This document shows positions 11,656-23,800 of a stretch of 64,000 bases of DNA, piece after piece. The first letter of the stretch is position 1; each line of letters starts with the position of its first letter. The notes under the pieces are model-generated. The model searched no databases, was not told the DNA's origin, and worked only from the letters and a program-made list of their open reading frames with translations. Origin of the DNA: Cryptomeria japonica (taxonomy: Eukaryota; Streptophyta; Pinopsida; Cupressales; Cupressaceae); contig NC_081406.1 of assembly GCF_030272615.1 (NCBI RefSeq), positions 401,524,939 through 401,588,938 on the forward strand, written 5' to 3'. The translations under genes were made by a program, and so were the position numbers.

Positions 11656-12786
11656 CAGAATAGAGATGGGGCATTACTGATGTGTTTGGATAAATCCCAG
11701 GCTAGAAAGATGTTAACTGAAATGCATGATGGAGTAGGTGGAGGTCACTACTCTACCAAAACAACTACTGATAAGATAGTTCGGGCTGGATATTATTGGC
11801 CTACTTTGTTTAAAGATACCCATGAACATGTCCAGAGATGTGACCCATGCCAGAAATTGTCATCCAAATTGAAGTATGAGGGAGCTTTACCCCTCAACCC
11901 AGTCACAGTGGAAGCCCCTTTTGTCCAATGGGGCATTGATTTTATTGGAGAAATAGTTGAGAAATCAGGAAGAGGTCATAGGTGGATTATAGTAGCCACT
12001 AATTATTTCACCAAGTGGATTGAAGCTATACCCACTAGGAGAGCCACAAGTAAAGTTGTTATTGACTTCCTGATGAGTAATGTCATAACCAGATTTGGTG
12101 TTCCTATGAAAATGGTGATGGATAATGCCATGAGCTTCAAGTCAGAGGAGTTCATTGAATTTTGCACTAGCCATGGAATAGTTATGTCCTACTCTTCACC
12201 ATATCATCCTCAGGGTAATGGGCAAGCTGAATCCAACAATAAGAGCCTTTTGAACATTATTAAGAAAAACCTGGAGGAGAACAAAAGGTCTTGGGACCAA
12301 AAGCTAAAGTTGCCCCTATGGGCATATAGGGTTACTGTTAAGAAAGCAATTGGGGTTTCACCTTTTGAATTGGTCTATGGCACACAATCTAGGGTGTCAG
12401 TCAATAATCTTCTTCCAGTATACAAGTTCTTGCAAGCTGAAGACATGGAGTTATCTGAACCTATGGAAGATAGAATGATTCAGATGGTGGAGGTGGAAGA
12501 AATTAGAACTTTGGCCCATAAGAGGAATTTGAAGATCCAGTTGCAGTCCAAATATTTGTTTGACAAAATAACCTTGTTAAGAAAGTTTCAAATTGTTGAC
12601 ATGGTGCTTCAATGGAATGCAAAAGGGAAAGATAAAGGAAAACACAAAAAAATTGAGTCACTATGGATAGGCCCCTCTGTGGTTTATGATCTTAATGGAA
12701 AGGATTCATATTTTATGTAGAAAATGAATGGTGAGGTATAGGAATTTCCAGTGCATGGACAGTTCCTAAAACATTACTTCTCTTAA
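11656..12786 (+). pseudogene. pol: Integrase of the Tat-type element
   Basis: The HHCC zinc-binding region lies near 11720-11860 (MHDGVGGGHYS ... CDPCQKL). The DDE core follows: WGIDFIGE (first Asp, near 11935), VMDNAMSF (second Asp, near 12118) and GNGQAESNNKSLL (Glu, near 12215). The usual second-Asp context is TDNG, here changed to MDNA. A basic C-terminal region runs to what looks like the natural stop, TAA 12784, with premature TAGs at 12718 and 12739. Integrase after RNase H is the Ty3/gypsy order. Confidence 0.92.
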
Positions 12787-13300
12787 GTCCATGCATAGTA
12801 GGTCTTTGTTTGTATATATTTTGGTTTGTTTCTATTGGTTGTTTTTTGGGCTTGTGTGTGGTCTATTCTCCAGAGTTTTTGAATTCTTGTGTTGATCTTG
12901 CAATCAACCATCCCCAGTTAGAGTTGTTGTTATCACTATTTTAAAAATTGGGTATTCTTGTCCCATAATTGGCTAAAATCTGTGAAGTTGTGTTTGACAT
13001 GGCCTTGTTGCCTCAATGTTTTTTGGGTCAAAGAGGGTTTAAGGTTTTTGAAAGATTTAACCCTTCCTATGTTTTGAAAAACCCTCATGTTCTATTCTTG
13101 CATTACTTTTTCCACTTATGTGGAAGGGTCGCTCCGTCATGAAAGTGTCCCCCCTATAGGTTTTCCCTAGGCGGTCTTTTAAATATTTTCAATTTTTTAC
13201 ACCTTTGCCTATGTCTTGTTTTAATATTTGTCGGGCTTCTTAACTATCGTGTAAGACAAGGTTTATCCTATAGTGTGCGTGGCTTCATGAAGAAGAGATG
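12787..13300 (+). other. Integrase to repeat-array junction; 3' LTR start lies here or just after
   Basis: No gene is seen. A polypurine tract and the TG that begins the 3' LTR should lie between the end of pol and 13712. Weak purine runs are at about 13029-13045, 13118-13126 and 13288-13297. None is compelling, and the 5' LTR start that would settle it lies outside the window. Confidence 0.5.
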
Positions 13301-13311
13301 CCTATAGTTTA

Positions 13312-14530
13312 GCGTTCATGAAGTGGCGAAAGGGGTAAGCGGGCCCAGCCAAAGGATTGTTCGTTAGCTAAAAGGAATGCATCTTGTATCGGATCCAATG
13401 GCTTGTGTTGCTTTTCTAGCCCAAGATACATGCGACTTACCATCTGCGAAATAGCGAAAGAGTTGGCGGGTCCCAGAGGTAAGCAATTCATTTGGTTAAA
13501 GGATGATTAGTTCAGAGAAAGATCAACAACTCATGTAGATTCGCAGCCGAAAGATGTCCGTGTTTTACCTTTCATGAAGTAGCAAAAAAGTGGAGGGCCC
13601 GGGAAAGGTGGTCACGAAAAGATTAACAGGCGAGCAGTTCCCAAAGATCTAACGATTGTCATTGCTTCGCGAAGATGAGTTTCCTGAGGTTTAATGTTCA
13701 CGAAATAGCGAAAGGGTTGGTAGGTCTGAAAGATAGGCAAGTCATGATTTTAAAGACTGATCAACTTGGATTTGATCGGATGGCCCACATGGATTCGCAG
13801 CCCCAAATCAAACAAAGATTACCATTCATGAAGTAGCAAAGTGAGATGGCAATCACATGGTGGATGAGATGGCAGGATAGGTGGGTCGCTTGGGTGAGGG
13901 AAATGATGATTTGTCAGATGCACGTGGCTCCAAAGGATTGCTTGGGGCCAGCTTTGATTTAACCAATGATGGTGTTGAAACCCATGTGAAATAGAACATT
14001 TGGTGATCTTAGAATGGATCCCGTTGGAGTTCTTGAGTGAATAGGAGACCGACACATAAAATCCATTCACCGGTGATGTAAAAGCAAGTGGTTTCCAAGC
14101 CAGGGGCCCACTTTAAAGGTTTGAGTCTATTAAATGGTGTACATCTCGAGGTGCATCCAGCGGCCAGCATTGTTTTGCAGCCCAAAGGTGAAGGTTGGTT
14201 AGTTTTCATGAAGCAGCAAAGTTCGCTAGCAGTGATGGTGGTGCGTGGTTAGCAGAAAAGGCTGGCGGTCACCGTAAGCGGTAAAGATCAAGCAAGTGGA
14301 AAATGATCGGATGGCCAGCATTGTTTCGTGTGATTGAAGTGGATAAGGTTTAGTGTTCGCGAAGTAGCGAAAAGAAGGTGGGGCCCATTACTAATGTAGA
14401 AGGACTGGAAGAGTAAAGGCAGTGCAAGTTTCCAAGGATCCAATGAACATCATTGCTTCACAAAGGAAAGGTGCAGGAGTTTTAAACTCTGCAAAATGGT
14501 GAAACAACAAAACAGGGAAATAATCAGAGA
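13312..14530 (+). repeat. Degenerate ~127-bp tandem array in the 3' LTR
   Basis: Copies of a GTTCRYGAARTAGCRAA-like motif start near 13315, 13445, 13571, 13696, 13824, 14205, 14355 and 14487. Weaker forms lie near 13987 and 14074. Spacings of 130, 126, 125, 128, then three units, then 150 and 132 fit a ~127-bp period. Other shared pieces include GATTCGCAGCC and GGATGGCC followed by CATTGYTTCGC. The array lies directly upstream of the LTR ORF. Confidence 0.8.
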
Positions 14531-14838
14531 ACTGGTGATCCGTTGGAGCCCATTTTGAATTCAATTTGTGAATTCAATTCTGAGTTGATGGCTAGAGCAT
14601 GCAAGATTAATTTCTTGATTCAATGTTGAGTTGTCGTATTAAGGTCCACATCAATTGAATATTGGCAACATGTCGACAAGTTTGTTGTAGAGGAGCTGGT
14701 GGAGAGAGAATTTCTTTAAAAGCATAACAGGTTTTTGTGTCTTTCTTGCTAATTACAGTTTGAAAATTGGTACTTTATTGTGTGGTTGCCTTATTAGGGT
14801 TGTATTTGAATCTTAATTGATATAATTGCATTAACGAG

Positions 14839-17800
14839 ATGGCACCAAGAAGGGAGTTCACAAGAAAGGTAAATTAACAAGATAGGAATATATGTGATGA
14901 CTTCCTAGAACAATTGACCATGTCCTCAAATATTGGGCCAAAATCAAAGAATTAGTTCCTAAAGCCCCCCGTCTAAGGATTGGAGACAGTTTATATGACA
15001 AGGGTAGATGGTTGAGGGATTCACAAATAGGGATTTCAGGACCGGGTCTTTTTAAAGTGGGATTCAGTCAGAGACATGCCAGTGCCCCAATGAATAGCAT
15101 ATGGGAACTAGACGTAGGGAAGCTCATAGTCCCTGGCATTTTTGTGGATGTGGACTTGCTAACCCAGATCGCACACAATTATGATCCTGTTGCTAGATGT
15201 GTGAGGAATGTCAATGGAGGAGCCCTGATAGAAATCAATGATGATCAATTCGGGAATGTTTTTAAGCTCAGTGAGGCATCAAATTTATTAGAGCCTATTG
15301 ATTTTGAAACATTGGCCCAGGTCTATGATGTGCAGAAAGATCACCTTAGGAGTGGCCCTTTGAAGGAGTTTTTTGTTAAAATAGGAGGGTTAACTATATT
15401 GGGCCCTAGCACCATGGAACCCTTCTCCCTGAATTTGTTCACTTTAAGGGCCAAAGGCATGTATTGGGCACTATGTCAGATCCTTGGGGAAGATTCTGAA
15501 ACAACCATGCCAACCCATTATATGTTAATGATGGCACAGATTCTAAACCCCTCTCTAGCAAGGACATTTGATTATGCACCTTACCTCACTGATTCAATTC
15601 ATGCAGGGCTTGTAGGGATAAAAAATGGTAAGGTGGATAGACCTTTTGGATGGTATTCTCTTCTAATGCACATATTTATGTTCAAAGGATCTGATTATTT
15701 TGCTAAGCAAATGGATTTGATTAAAGAAAATGAAGGTGAGGAGTTGCTTGTGCAACTGTGGAGCAAAATTTTAACTTGGGATAGAGAGGATGTCAGTTAT
15801 TTGAAATTTGATAGATGCTTTGCATCTAGGCTTAGGATTCTTCTATGCCCACAGAACCCTAGGATCCCAAAGGCTCTTTTAGAGTTCCTCAGGCCTAAGG
15901 AGTTTGTTGAAGGTGTTAAGATTCTTCATAATTGGGGTGATATGTATTTGTACCCTGTTTCTACAGTTTTCAAAGTTTATGGTTTTAGAGGAACTCCATA
16001 TTTATTGCCTTATCAAGTCCCATTGAAAATAGGGATTGCAGAGGTCCCAAGACAAATTGGAGGTGTGCAAGAGGCAGAGCTGACAAATAGGGGTAAAGGG
16101 ACTATTTTCCCAACTCTTACCATGGCCCATCAATTCGTGATCACCAAAGGTGGTTGGAAATTCTTTGATGACTTTTTTCAGCCATATAGGTTGTCTACTA
16201 TAGTAACCAGGTTTGCTAACCCTGAGGATTTTTTCAATGGTTTGTTCAAGAGAAGAGAAGTATGCAAAGGTAGGCCACACCAAATTCATTTCCTTGAGGA
16301 CCTAATTAGAAATGAATTCAGTTTGGATGAGCAATAATTGAGGAAAGAAATGTGGGTGGCATACAAAAAGGGTCTGGATTTCATTCATCAATTTGATAGT
16401 AGTTATGACCCTCTGTCTACCTTCAACCCATTTGAGGAAAAGATCAAATTCTTAATTCTTTACTTTGAAGATTTAATGCAAACTCTAAAAGAGAAGAGGG
16501 AGGATATAATAAGAGATAACCCTGACAAGGCTAAGTTAGTTCTAGCTAATCCTGCCTTTGCTAAAACCATCCCTCCCGGTGATTATGTGATGCACAAAAG
16601 GTCAAAATATAGTGTATTGATGCCAGTAATAGGTGAGCCCTCTACTTCAAGAGGGAAGAGAACAATTGAAGATATCATTGACATCCAAGAATCCCCTAAA
16701 AGGCAGACGGTGGAGAAAGTAGTGCAAACAGATGAATCTTTGTACTCTCCATCTCAATCCCCTATCTATATAGGAGATGAACAGGCAATAGCAGAATAGT
16801 TGTTGCAGTTAGGAAGCCTCGAAGAGATTGATTACACCTATGAAGAGACACAAGAGGGAATGTCAGAGGAGCCACCTAATGCCAAAATGAACTTAACTGA
16901 AGAGGATTTCAAAGGTAAAGAGTTAGACCTGCTTGTCAAGCAAGCTAGTGAAGAGTTCCTAGGTGACAGCAATTTTATCACAATAGGGGCATTCTCGCAA
17001 TTTATATGGTAACAAAATATTGAACAATTCAAGGCGAGATGTGAAAAGAGAATGAGTGAGAAGCCTCACAAAGATACAACCTTAGTAGAGGAATAAGTTA
17101 AACAATAAATTATGGCTAAATTCAAAGCCATCACTCCTGGAGCAGGAAGGGAAATGGTGTCAAAGGCTGGTGTTCTACTCCTCCCTGAATGGGATATAGT
17201 AGATGCCTTGATACTTGAAGCAGTTACGAAAGAGACCAAGCCTATGGAGGGAGTGACATTAAGAAAATATAATGCTTCTCTGGTCATGTGGTCCCTAAAG
17301 AGGGATGAAAATAGAAAAAGGAAGGATACCTCAGGATCTAGCTTTCTAGGAGGCATGATAGTAAGAAGAGTTCATGATATAGGGGTGATAGAGGCTACTA
17401 GCAGAGTTTTAGAAACTGCAAAATTCAATGTAGTAGTGGCAGAAAAGGAGGCAAAGGAAAAAGCTAATCTCTAGTTGAAATTAGAAATAGTCTTGGAGGC
17501 TTATAATGAGGCCAAAGGAGGAATAGCTAACGGAGATAACATCATTGCTGAATTGAAGCATCAATTGGCAGGACAGTACCATCAAGGTGAGTCCTCTACT
17601 CTAATGATAGCTTCTTCTCCTGCACAACCTCCACCTACCAATCCTATTATAGAATTTCCCCCTTCTCCCATGCCTCCTGGTTTTCAGCTAGCTGAGACCA
17701 TTCAACATGAATTGGAGAAGTTAAAGCAGGCTCAACACCTGTTTGCAAGCAAATATGAGGAAAATGTAAAGGCCACAATTTTGAGATTTGCTGACACAAT

Positions 17801-18404
17801 AGGGTCTTCCATGGTGCACAATTGCATGAAGAAGGTTTTTGATATTTGGAATGAGTTGAATGAAGACAAGGCTATTCTAGAGCCAATTTTGGATAACTGG
17901 ATGCCAAGAGAAGTGGATTTAGAAGTTATGTGTGCATCCTATGATGAAGCAAGATAAGATGCTCTTATTAAATCCACATGTGAGTTAGCAAAAGGTCTGA
18001 CCAAGTTAGCAGAAGGAAGAACCAATGTGGAGAGGAAAGCCAACTTGTATAGGAAAAAATTTTCTGAGCTTAAATTTGAATTATTTCCTAGGGGTTTTGT
18101 TAACCAAAATCAGTTGAAGGACAAACAGGTATGGCTTGATGAGCTGGGACCTAACTTGTCTCTAAGGGTGAATGGAATCATTAATATATATGACACATCC
18201 CTATTTGTCAAGACAGTTGAAGAAATAGAAAAGATAAAGTCACATTATGGCTTTTTGAATTCAGAGGTTAATAAAGTGATAAACTCTTGGAAAAGGTTGG
18301 TTAAGTTGAAGGAAAAAATTGTTGGCTACTCATGGCCTGCTAATGACATGTTCCAAGAGTGGACCAAGAAATATGCAGTCCAAGAAGAAGGAATCCCAGA
18401 GTAG
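14839..18404 (+). pseudogene. LTR-encoded protein of unknown function, copy 2 (broken)
   Basis: This is the partner of 1123-4664. The ATG is at 14839, but stops and a frameshift before 15012 break the N-terminus. From 15012 one frame runs to TAG 18402, with an uninterrupted 441-codon stretch to TAA 16335. Later stops are TAG 16797 (CAG in copy 1), TAA 17010, two TAAs near 17095-17108, TAG 17472 (CAG in copy 1) and TAA 17955. The stops at 16335 and 17955 are shared with copy 1. The globular N-terminal part and the charged C-terminal part are as in copy 1. No known catalytic motif is recognised. Confidence 0.75.
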
Positions 18405-19387
18405 TTAGAAGATGTTATAGAGGAGCAACAAACTAAAGAGGTCGTTGATACTGAAAAAGACTTGTAATTTTTTCTTGGAGGACATGGCGGTTTGTAACAA
18501 ACTTTTCTTAGGAATGTCTGCTTGTATGCATCCATGATGTTATACATGGATACCAGGACTAATAGAAAAAGGGATCACAAGAATCTTTGTAAAGAAACTC
18601 TGCAAAAATATATCTATTTTTTTAGCTATCACAGAGAATACTTTGAATCATGTAAGATTATTTTAAAAAATGAATATAAAGATACAGATCAATAATTTTC
18701 AAGCCTAAATCTGTGTTGTCTTTTGGTGTCCACTTGTTAATTTCTTGGTTTCATTTGAATAGTCTAGGGTTATTTGATTGAACATGGATTGTAAGGTAAT
18801 CATATGGATGTGTTTCTAGCTTTTCTCTTCAAGGGAGAGGAATTAAATATGCATGAAATATCTCTATCAGTAAATCAATTGTTTGCTCATTTTGAATTTG
18901 ATAAACAGTTTTAGTTTTAAGAGGATAAAACTCATGTATATGTTAGGGATGTATGGGGTTAATTAAGGCCGAGGTGGTGAAATGTATGCGATTCTTGAGT
19001 TTTAGAATTCTAATTTGATTTGGGTGACTCTGTAGCCCGAATAAGGCATTGGTATCCATTTGTGGTTTTCTTTCTATTTCTCTTGGAGATCAATACTGAA
19101 AATGAGTATAATCTTTTCAATTAATGTTTCAGTTCTATTAAGGTGATGAAGTCCATAGGTTTCTAGCATTGGTTTACTATGGATCTCAAATTTTAAAAGT
19201 GTGAAAGTTTTCACAGAAGGTATACCCACCTGAACTTTGGATAAGTTCAAAGTGTAGAAGGTTTTGTTAAAACCTTGTTATATGTTTTTCTGGAGTTTTG
19301 TTCTTCCTTAGTGTCCTCTTCATATGAAAATAGTTTATTGTATTCCTAACAGGGAGGAGAGAAGGGAATCAAAATTTGAGAACAACA

Positions 19388-21500
19388 TGCTCCATGGCTT
19401 TCCTTTGTGCATCAGGGATAAAAGCCCATGCCTCACTACCAGATACTCAGAAAAAAGAAACATTAGGCTTGTCGTGAGACCAAGCCTCCTCAGGAGTCAT
19501 ATGTCGAATAGCCTTTTGAGGCATGCGATTCTGAATATAGTTGGCACAATTGACTGACTCGGCCCAAAAAGATGAATCCATGGACCTGGAATGAATCATA
19601 AAATTCGCCATCTCCTGTAAAGTTATGTTCTTGCGCTTAGCGACACCATTCCATTGAGGGGTGTGGGGAACAGTAAACTAATGCTGCAAACCATGCTTAG
19701 TGCAAAAATCTTTGAAAGCTTGATTCACATACTCCCCCCATTATCTGTATGTATCTACCGAATAGAACAACCTGACTGCTTCTCTATAAATGTCTTGAAG
19801 ATTCAAAATGAATCAAAGACATCAGACTTGTACTTAAGAAATTACACCCATGTGCGTCTGGAGAAGTCATCAATAAAAGTGAGCACATACTTGGCCCGAG
19901 AAAAAGGAGTGGGAAATGACATGAGATCACTGTGAGTCAACTCCAAGGGTGCCAAAGCATGAGGGGCTCCTCAATTCGAAAAGGATCTATGTGATGCTTG
20001 CCAAGCACACAACCATGACAAACACCATCAGTGCAGAAAATCTGTGGGAGCCCAAGAACAAGTGCCTGTGTACTCATCTGCTGAAGATATTTATAATTGA
20101 CATGGCCTGAGCGCTCATGCCAAAGCTTACTCATTGAATCTGCATATTCTATAAGAGACAAACTAGCACCCACAGAGGGCTCAAATCCATCAAATCTATA
20201 CAGATGAGATGTAGTATCCACACTCCTAGTAGCCACAACCAAATCAGAGTCATGGAGGTCCTGAATAACCACATCATGTGGTGAGAACTCAACTGTCTTA
20301 CCAGAGCCAGAGTGGCAAATCTGATAAATGGACAGGAGGTTCATCGAGATGTCAAGGATAACCAGAACATCCTGTAGAGTACCCCCATCCAAAGAGATAG
20401 AACCTGAACCCAAGATTGAAAGTTGAACTGAGTCACCCACTGTAATATGTGAAGTACCACAAGAGGAAAGAGAAGTAACCAACTACTGAGTGTGATTCAT
20501 ATGGTGAGAAGCACCAGAATCAAGTATCCATGTGGACCCATAGGTCAAAGCTCGAGCAATGAGAGCATGACCTTTCCCTGTGGAAGGAGAAGATGCCTGA
20601 GATGAGGAGATGTGATGTTGTTGCATGGCTTCCTCTAAAGCCTCTAAACATTTCCAACACCTGGAAACAGGATGTCCTTCCTTGCCACAAAAACTACAAG
20701 TATCTCCTGATTTCTTCTTAGTCTTGGAGGAAGACTCACAAAAACTGTGAAGATTTCCCATGCTTAGGAGGAAATGGTGGTTTAGACTCAGACTTAGGAG
20801 CAGGCTTGGAGGGATTCTCACTGCCTATAGAAGGCTTCTTTGGCTTCAGTTTCTACTTTTGCTTCTCTTTATAGGACTGAGCAGCCAAGGATTTGTTCTT
20901 GGATACCGAAAGCATATCCAACTGAGAAAGATGAGACTGCTCACGAGACAAATGCTCACAAAAGACATCAAAGGTAGGCATGTTGAAATGAGCACCCAAG
21001 CCATCCATGGTGGAGTAGAAAGCAGAGGCAAAAAACTAAAAATGACCCCAAAGCTTTGAAAGAATCAAGTGAATGCACTCTGTATCTTTCTTGATCTTTC
21101 CACATCCTTGACGAATAGATCTGGTAGTCTTGAACTTGTTCAAAAAATCCTCAATGGTGGGAAAGGAATCAGGGGACAAAGAAACCAACTCTACCTCAAT
21201 CTGCAATACCTAAATCTCATTGACCCTCCCAAAGAGAGACTCAAACTTCAACCACATAGCCCGAGGAGTGAGAAACTCATCAAGGTGAAACAAAAGACTA
21301 TCAGAGACATGCAAGGAGAGAAAACCCATGGCCTCATCCATCTTGTTCCTGTGTTAAAGAAGCTCATAAGGACGCTGCAATATAGGCTGAACCTCATCCA
21401 AACAAGACCACAAACGTCGTGCCCTGAGAAGCCTCATGATGCGGGGCTTCCAGGTGTGATAGTTGTGTGAAGTCAACAACTCAACTGGAGGATCTTCCAT
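19388..21500 (-). pseudogene. gag-pol: copia gag-protease-integrase polyprotein (broken, truncated)
   Basis: The minus-strand ATG is at 21500. A UBN2-like gag N-terminus follows (NYHTWKPRIMRLL near 21430-21470). Next come a CCHC zinc knuckle, CSFCGKEGHPVSRC (about 20660-20705), and a protease with WILDSGASHHM (about 20500-20535). The pre-integrase domain has LWHERSGHVNYKYL and a CHGC pair (about 20000-20140). Integrase core remnants (19388-19936) show TDNGGEYV-like and HTPQWNGVAKRKN-like segments when small frameshifts are allowed. Several stops are present, including one just after the protease motif. Truncation at 19388 is due to the inserted gypsy element. Confidence 0.85.
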
Positions 21501-22683
21501 GAGAACAAAACTCTGCACCTGCACCTACTTGCTGGTTTTTTTTATTATGTGATCTTTCAGAATAGACAGAAGATGCAGAAGGGTTTGTTTTTTTGAGATT
21601 TTTGGTGTTCTGTATTTCTGATATAAATGAAAGAAAAAGAGAGAAAAAACACCCCCCATAATAGATAAACCCAAACCCTAGTTCATACTGATGAGAAGGA
21701 AGTAGTGCATAAGCAAACAAACTTCAAATTAATATCTCATGTACCTGATGAAAATTATGAGAACAAATATCACAAATCTGAATAGAGCATGCTAAGGGCT
21801 TTCCAACGCCTATTCGTTATCAAAAAATAGAGTTTGTTTGCCCATTCTACGACCCCAAAAGTGCATAAAAGAGGCCCAACTTTAACTAGAAAAAAGTACA
21901 GTCAAACTGTAGATTCAAAACAAATATCCAACACCACAATGTCCAGCTCGGAACTAGCTTTTCGACACCTATTTGTTTTCCAAAAAATGACTCTAGATGC
22001 CCAAGATATGACCAAAAAATGAACCCCCCCTCAAAAAGGCTAGAGGGTGGTGGTCTAGTGGAGGAACCAAGAGGAGGTGGCGCTCCAGCGGCACTCCGAG
22101 GAGGGGCAGCGGAGCGACGGGCTATGGAGGAGGAGGTCGGGCTGACTGGAGCAGGGAGCGGTGTTGTGGCTGGGAGGCGGGAGGAGCAGCGGGGGCCGGC
22201 AGGGGGGCCGGATGGACAGGTCCGGTCGCCGTGTGGCAGCTGAACTGTCAGCTCTATGGTACCCTGCTACAAACACAACCCAAAAAAAATTTAAAAAAAA
22301 ACTTTGCTTGGTTGTTTTTTTCCACTTGTTTTTTTTTTTATTTCTGATTGTTTTTTTTTAATTTATTTTTTCAAGTCAAAAATCTGGCCTGCATGTCGTA
22401 AACAAGCAAAAAAATTTGTTTTTTCTCGATTTGCGTGCTAAAGCCGTACGACCTGGTTTTGGAGAAAAAATACCCCCAGATGCTCAGGAGTCAAAAATAG
22501 ACAAAATTTATATGACTATAGAGGGTTTGGGGCCTTCTGAGCACGATGGTGAGGTTCATTTAGGCCCAAAGTGCTCAGAAAAAGAGGCCTATCCCTAAGA
22601 ACACAAAAAAAACTACCTGAAACCCCAGATCTGCTTCCAATGCAAAATTTCTCAAAAATAAGAATAGATAGCTGTAGATCTGT
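21501..22683 (-). other. copia 5' leader with a GC-rich patch
   Basis: This is about 1.2 kb between the primer binding site and gag. Most is AT-rich with long T runs (22260-22370). A compact patch at about 22030-22260 is strongly GC-rich and purine-biased on the plus strand (runs such as GGAGGAGG and GGGGGCCGG). It resembles no other part of the window. Short ORFs there look like composition artefacts. Confidence 0.5.
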
Positions 22684-22695
22684 GCTCTGATACCA
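22684..22695 (-). promoter_or_regulatory. copia primer binding site (tRNA-Met type)
   Basis: The minus strand reads TGGTATCAGAGC, the classical plant initiator tRNA-Met primer binding site, directly abutting the LTR end at 22696. Confidence 0.92.
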
Positions 22696-23062
22696 TGTTG
22701 GAGTTGTGAAAATACAACACCACAGGAGCCTGAAGAACTTCTGCAAGCTGAATAATTTGTTACAAGGAGAAACAAGGAAGCAAATAATCTAAAAGACAAA
22801 AACACAGAAAAATATGCTCAAAAGATGAGAGCTCAATATTCACCAAAATGTGTAATGTCATAATGATACAAAGAAAAGAAAAATAACCTCTAATAGGTCA
22901 AGAAACCCTAAAAGGGAAAACCTAGGCTTGCACATAATAACTAATAAAAGAATTAATTATTATGCACCTAATGTAAGCTTAAGTGTAAAAAGATAATAGG
23001 AAACTTAAAGAATTAAACAAATATTGTTTAATTAATCAAGTAAATACCCAATTACTCTAACA
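22696..23062 (-). repeat. copia 5' LTR, 367 bp
   Basis: On the minus strand it starts TGTTAGAG and ends CTCCAACA, a near-perfect short terminal inversion with TG...CA ends. It abuts the primer binding site. CTGTG follows on the plus strand and would be one copy of the target duplication; the partner lies outside the window. Confidence 0.88.
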
Positions 23063-23800
23063 CTGTGTACACGTATATATATTGGAGGAATATTAATTTG
23101 GGGAAATCAATACCCTTGTTAATTTAATTAATATTAATACAAGGAATTTTATTAATAATAAATAACAAATAGACTATTTTCTATTGATAGATCTAATTAA
23201 ATATTAATGTTGTAAAAACATTACTTGACTTATATTAAGTAACTTTAAATGATTAATTAAAATAGTGAAACTAGTTTTAGTTCAAGTAAGATTAAAATTG
23301 TATTAAATAAGATAGTAGACTATTGGATTAAAATTTATTTGAGGATTTGAAACTTTATACTCCCTTGCTTAGTTCAATAATTAATATTAATATATTTAAT
23401 TTGTATTAATGTTAAGTTAATGGGTTGTGAGTTTAATTAAATTCTTTAAGGGAATAATATTAACACATAATATAATCATAATTGGAGAATTTATTTGGGC
23501 GAATTAATTAATTATAAAGGTTGTGTAGACCTTATAGGATTAAATTATTCAGTTTAGATGATGGTAATTATCATAATTGTTAAGTATGTTAAAATCTAAT
23601 TTGTTTATTACACCACTTAGGAGTTGGGAATTTAGTCCTAAGTCTCCTAATTAAATTAAATAAATTATCGCTCACTTTAGAAACCCATTCTTAATGACAC
23701 TCAAGTTATCCTTTAGTGAAACTAATTAAGTCATCTCACCTTTTGAACTTAGAACATCAAGTATTATAGTGTAGTTTAAAAACAAATTGTTGCCCTAACT
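23063..23800. other. AT-rich sequence without recognised genes
   Basis: Very AT-rich, with many TTAATTAA-like words, directly flanking the copia LTR. I see no ORF of interest, no repeats of note and no LTR ends. Confidence 0.5.

Larger units (their letters stand above)
1..19387 (+). mobile_element. Tat/Ogre-type Ty3/gypsy retrotransposon with giant LTRs
   Basis: Two long direct repeats (1-5654, and about 13.0-19.4 kb) flank an interior of about 7 kb. The interior starts with a primer binding site at 5659 and encodes gag, protease, an extra RNase H, RT, RNase H and integrase in gypsy order (integrase last). The repeats align at an offset of about 13.7 kb, and both end at the same bases, GAACAACA (5654 and 19387), after which they diverge. 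The left end lies outside the window, so no target duplication can be checked; TGCTC directly follows the right end. Several percent of bases differ between the LTRs by eye, and the coding region holds about 15 in-frame stops, so the copy is old and dead. Internal domains and LTR size suggest the Tat lineage; the exact clade needs an RT tree. Confidence 0.9.
13000..19387 (+). repeat. 3' LTR of the Tat-type element (start approximate)
   Basis: From at least 13712 it aligns with 1-5654, with substitutions and small indels. It ends GAACAACA at 19387, and copia sequence follows immediately. It carries the fuller ~127-bp repeat array and the second copy of the LTR ORF. The start is uncertain by several hundred bases. 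Confidence 0.85.
19388..23062 (-). mobile_element. Ty1/copia element, 5' part, interrupted by the Tat-type element
   Basis: On the minus strand this holds a 5' LTR (22696-23062), a primer binding site, a long leader, gag, protease, the pre-integrase domain and the start of integrase. It stops at 19388, exactly where the Tat 3' LTR ends. Domain order (protease then integrase, with RT expected afterwards) is copia. The rest of integrase, RT, RNase H and the 3' LTR should lie to the left of the window, beyond the inserted Tat element. Confidence 0.88.

Noticed and set aside
5941-12786. Programmed readthrough of TAG in gag-pol
   Set aside because: A single gag-pol stop can be read through, but twelve TAGs spread over all domains, with frameshifts, indicate decay.
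22019-22361. Glycine/arginine-rich short ORFs in the GC-rich patch
   Set aside because: Composition artefact in a copia leader; frames are short and open on both strands.
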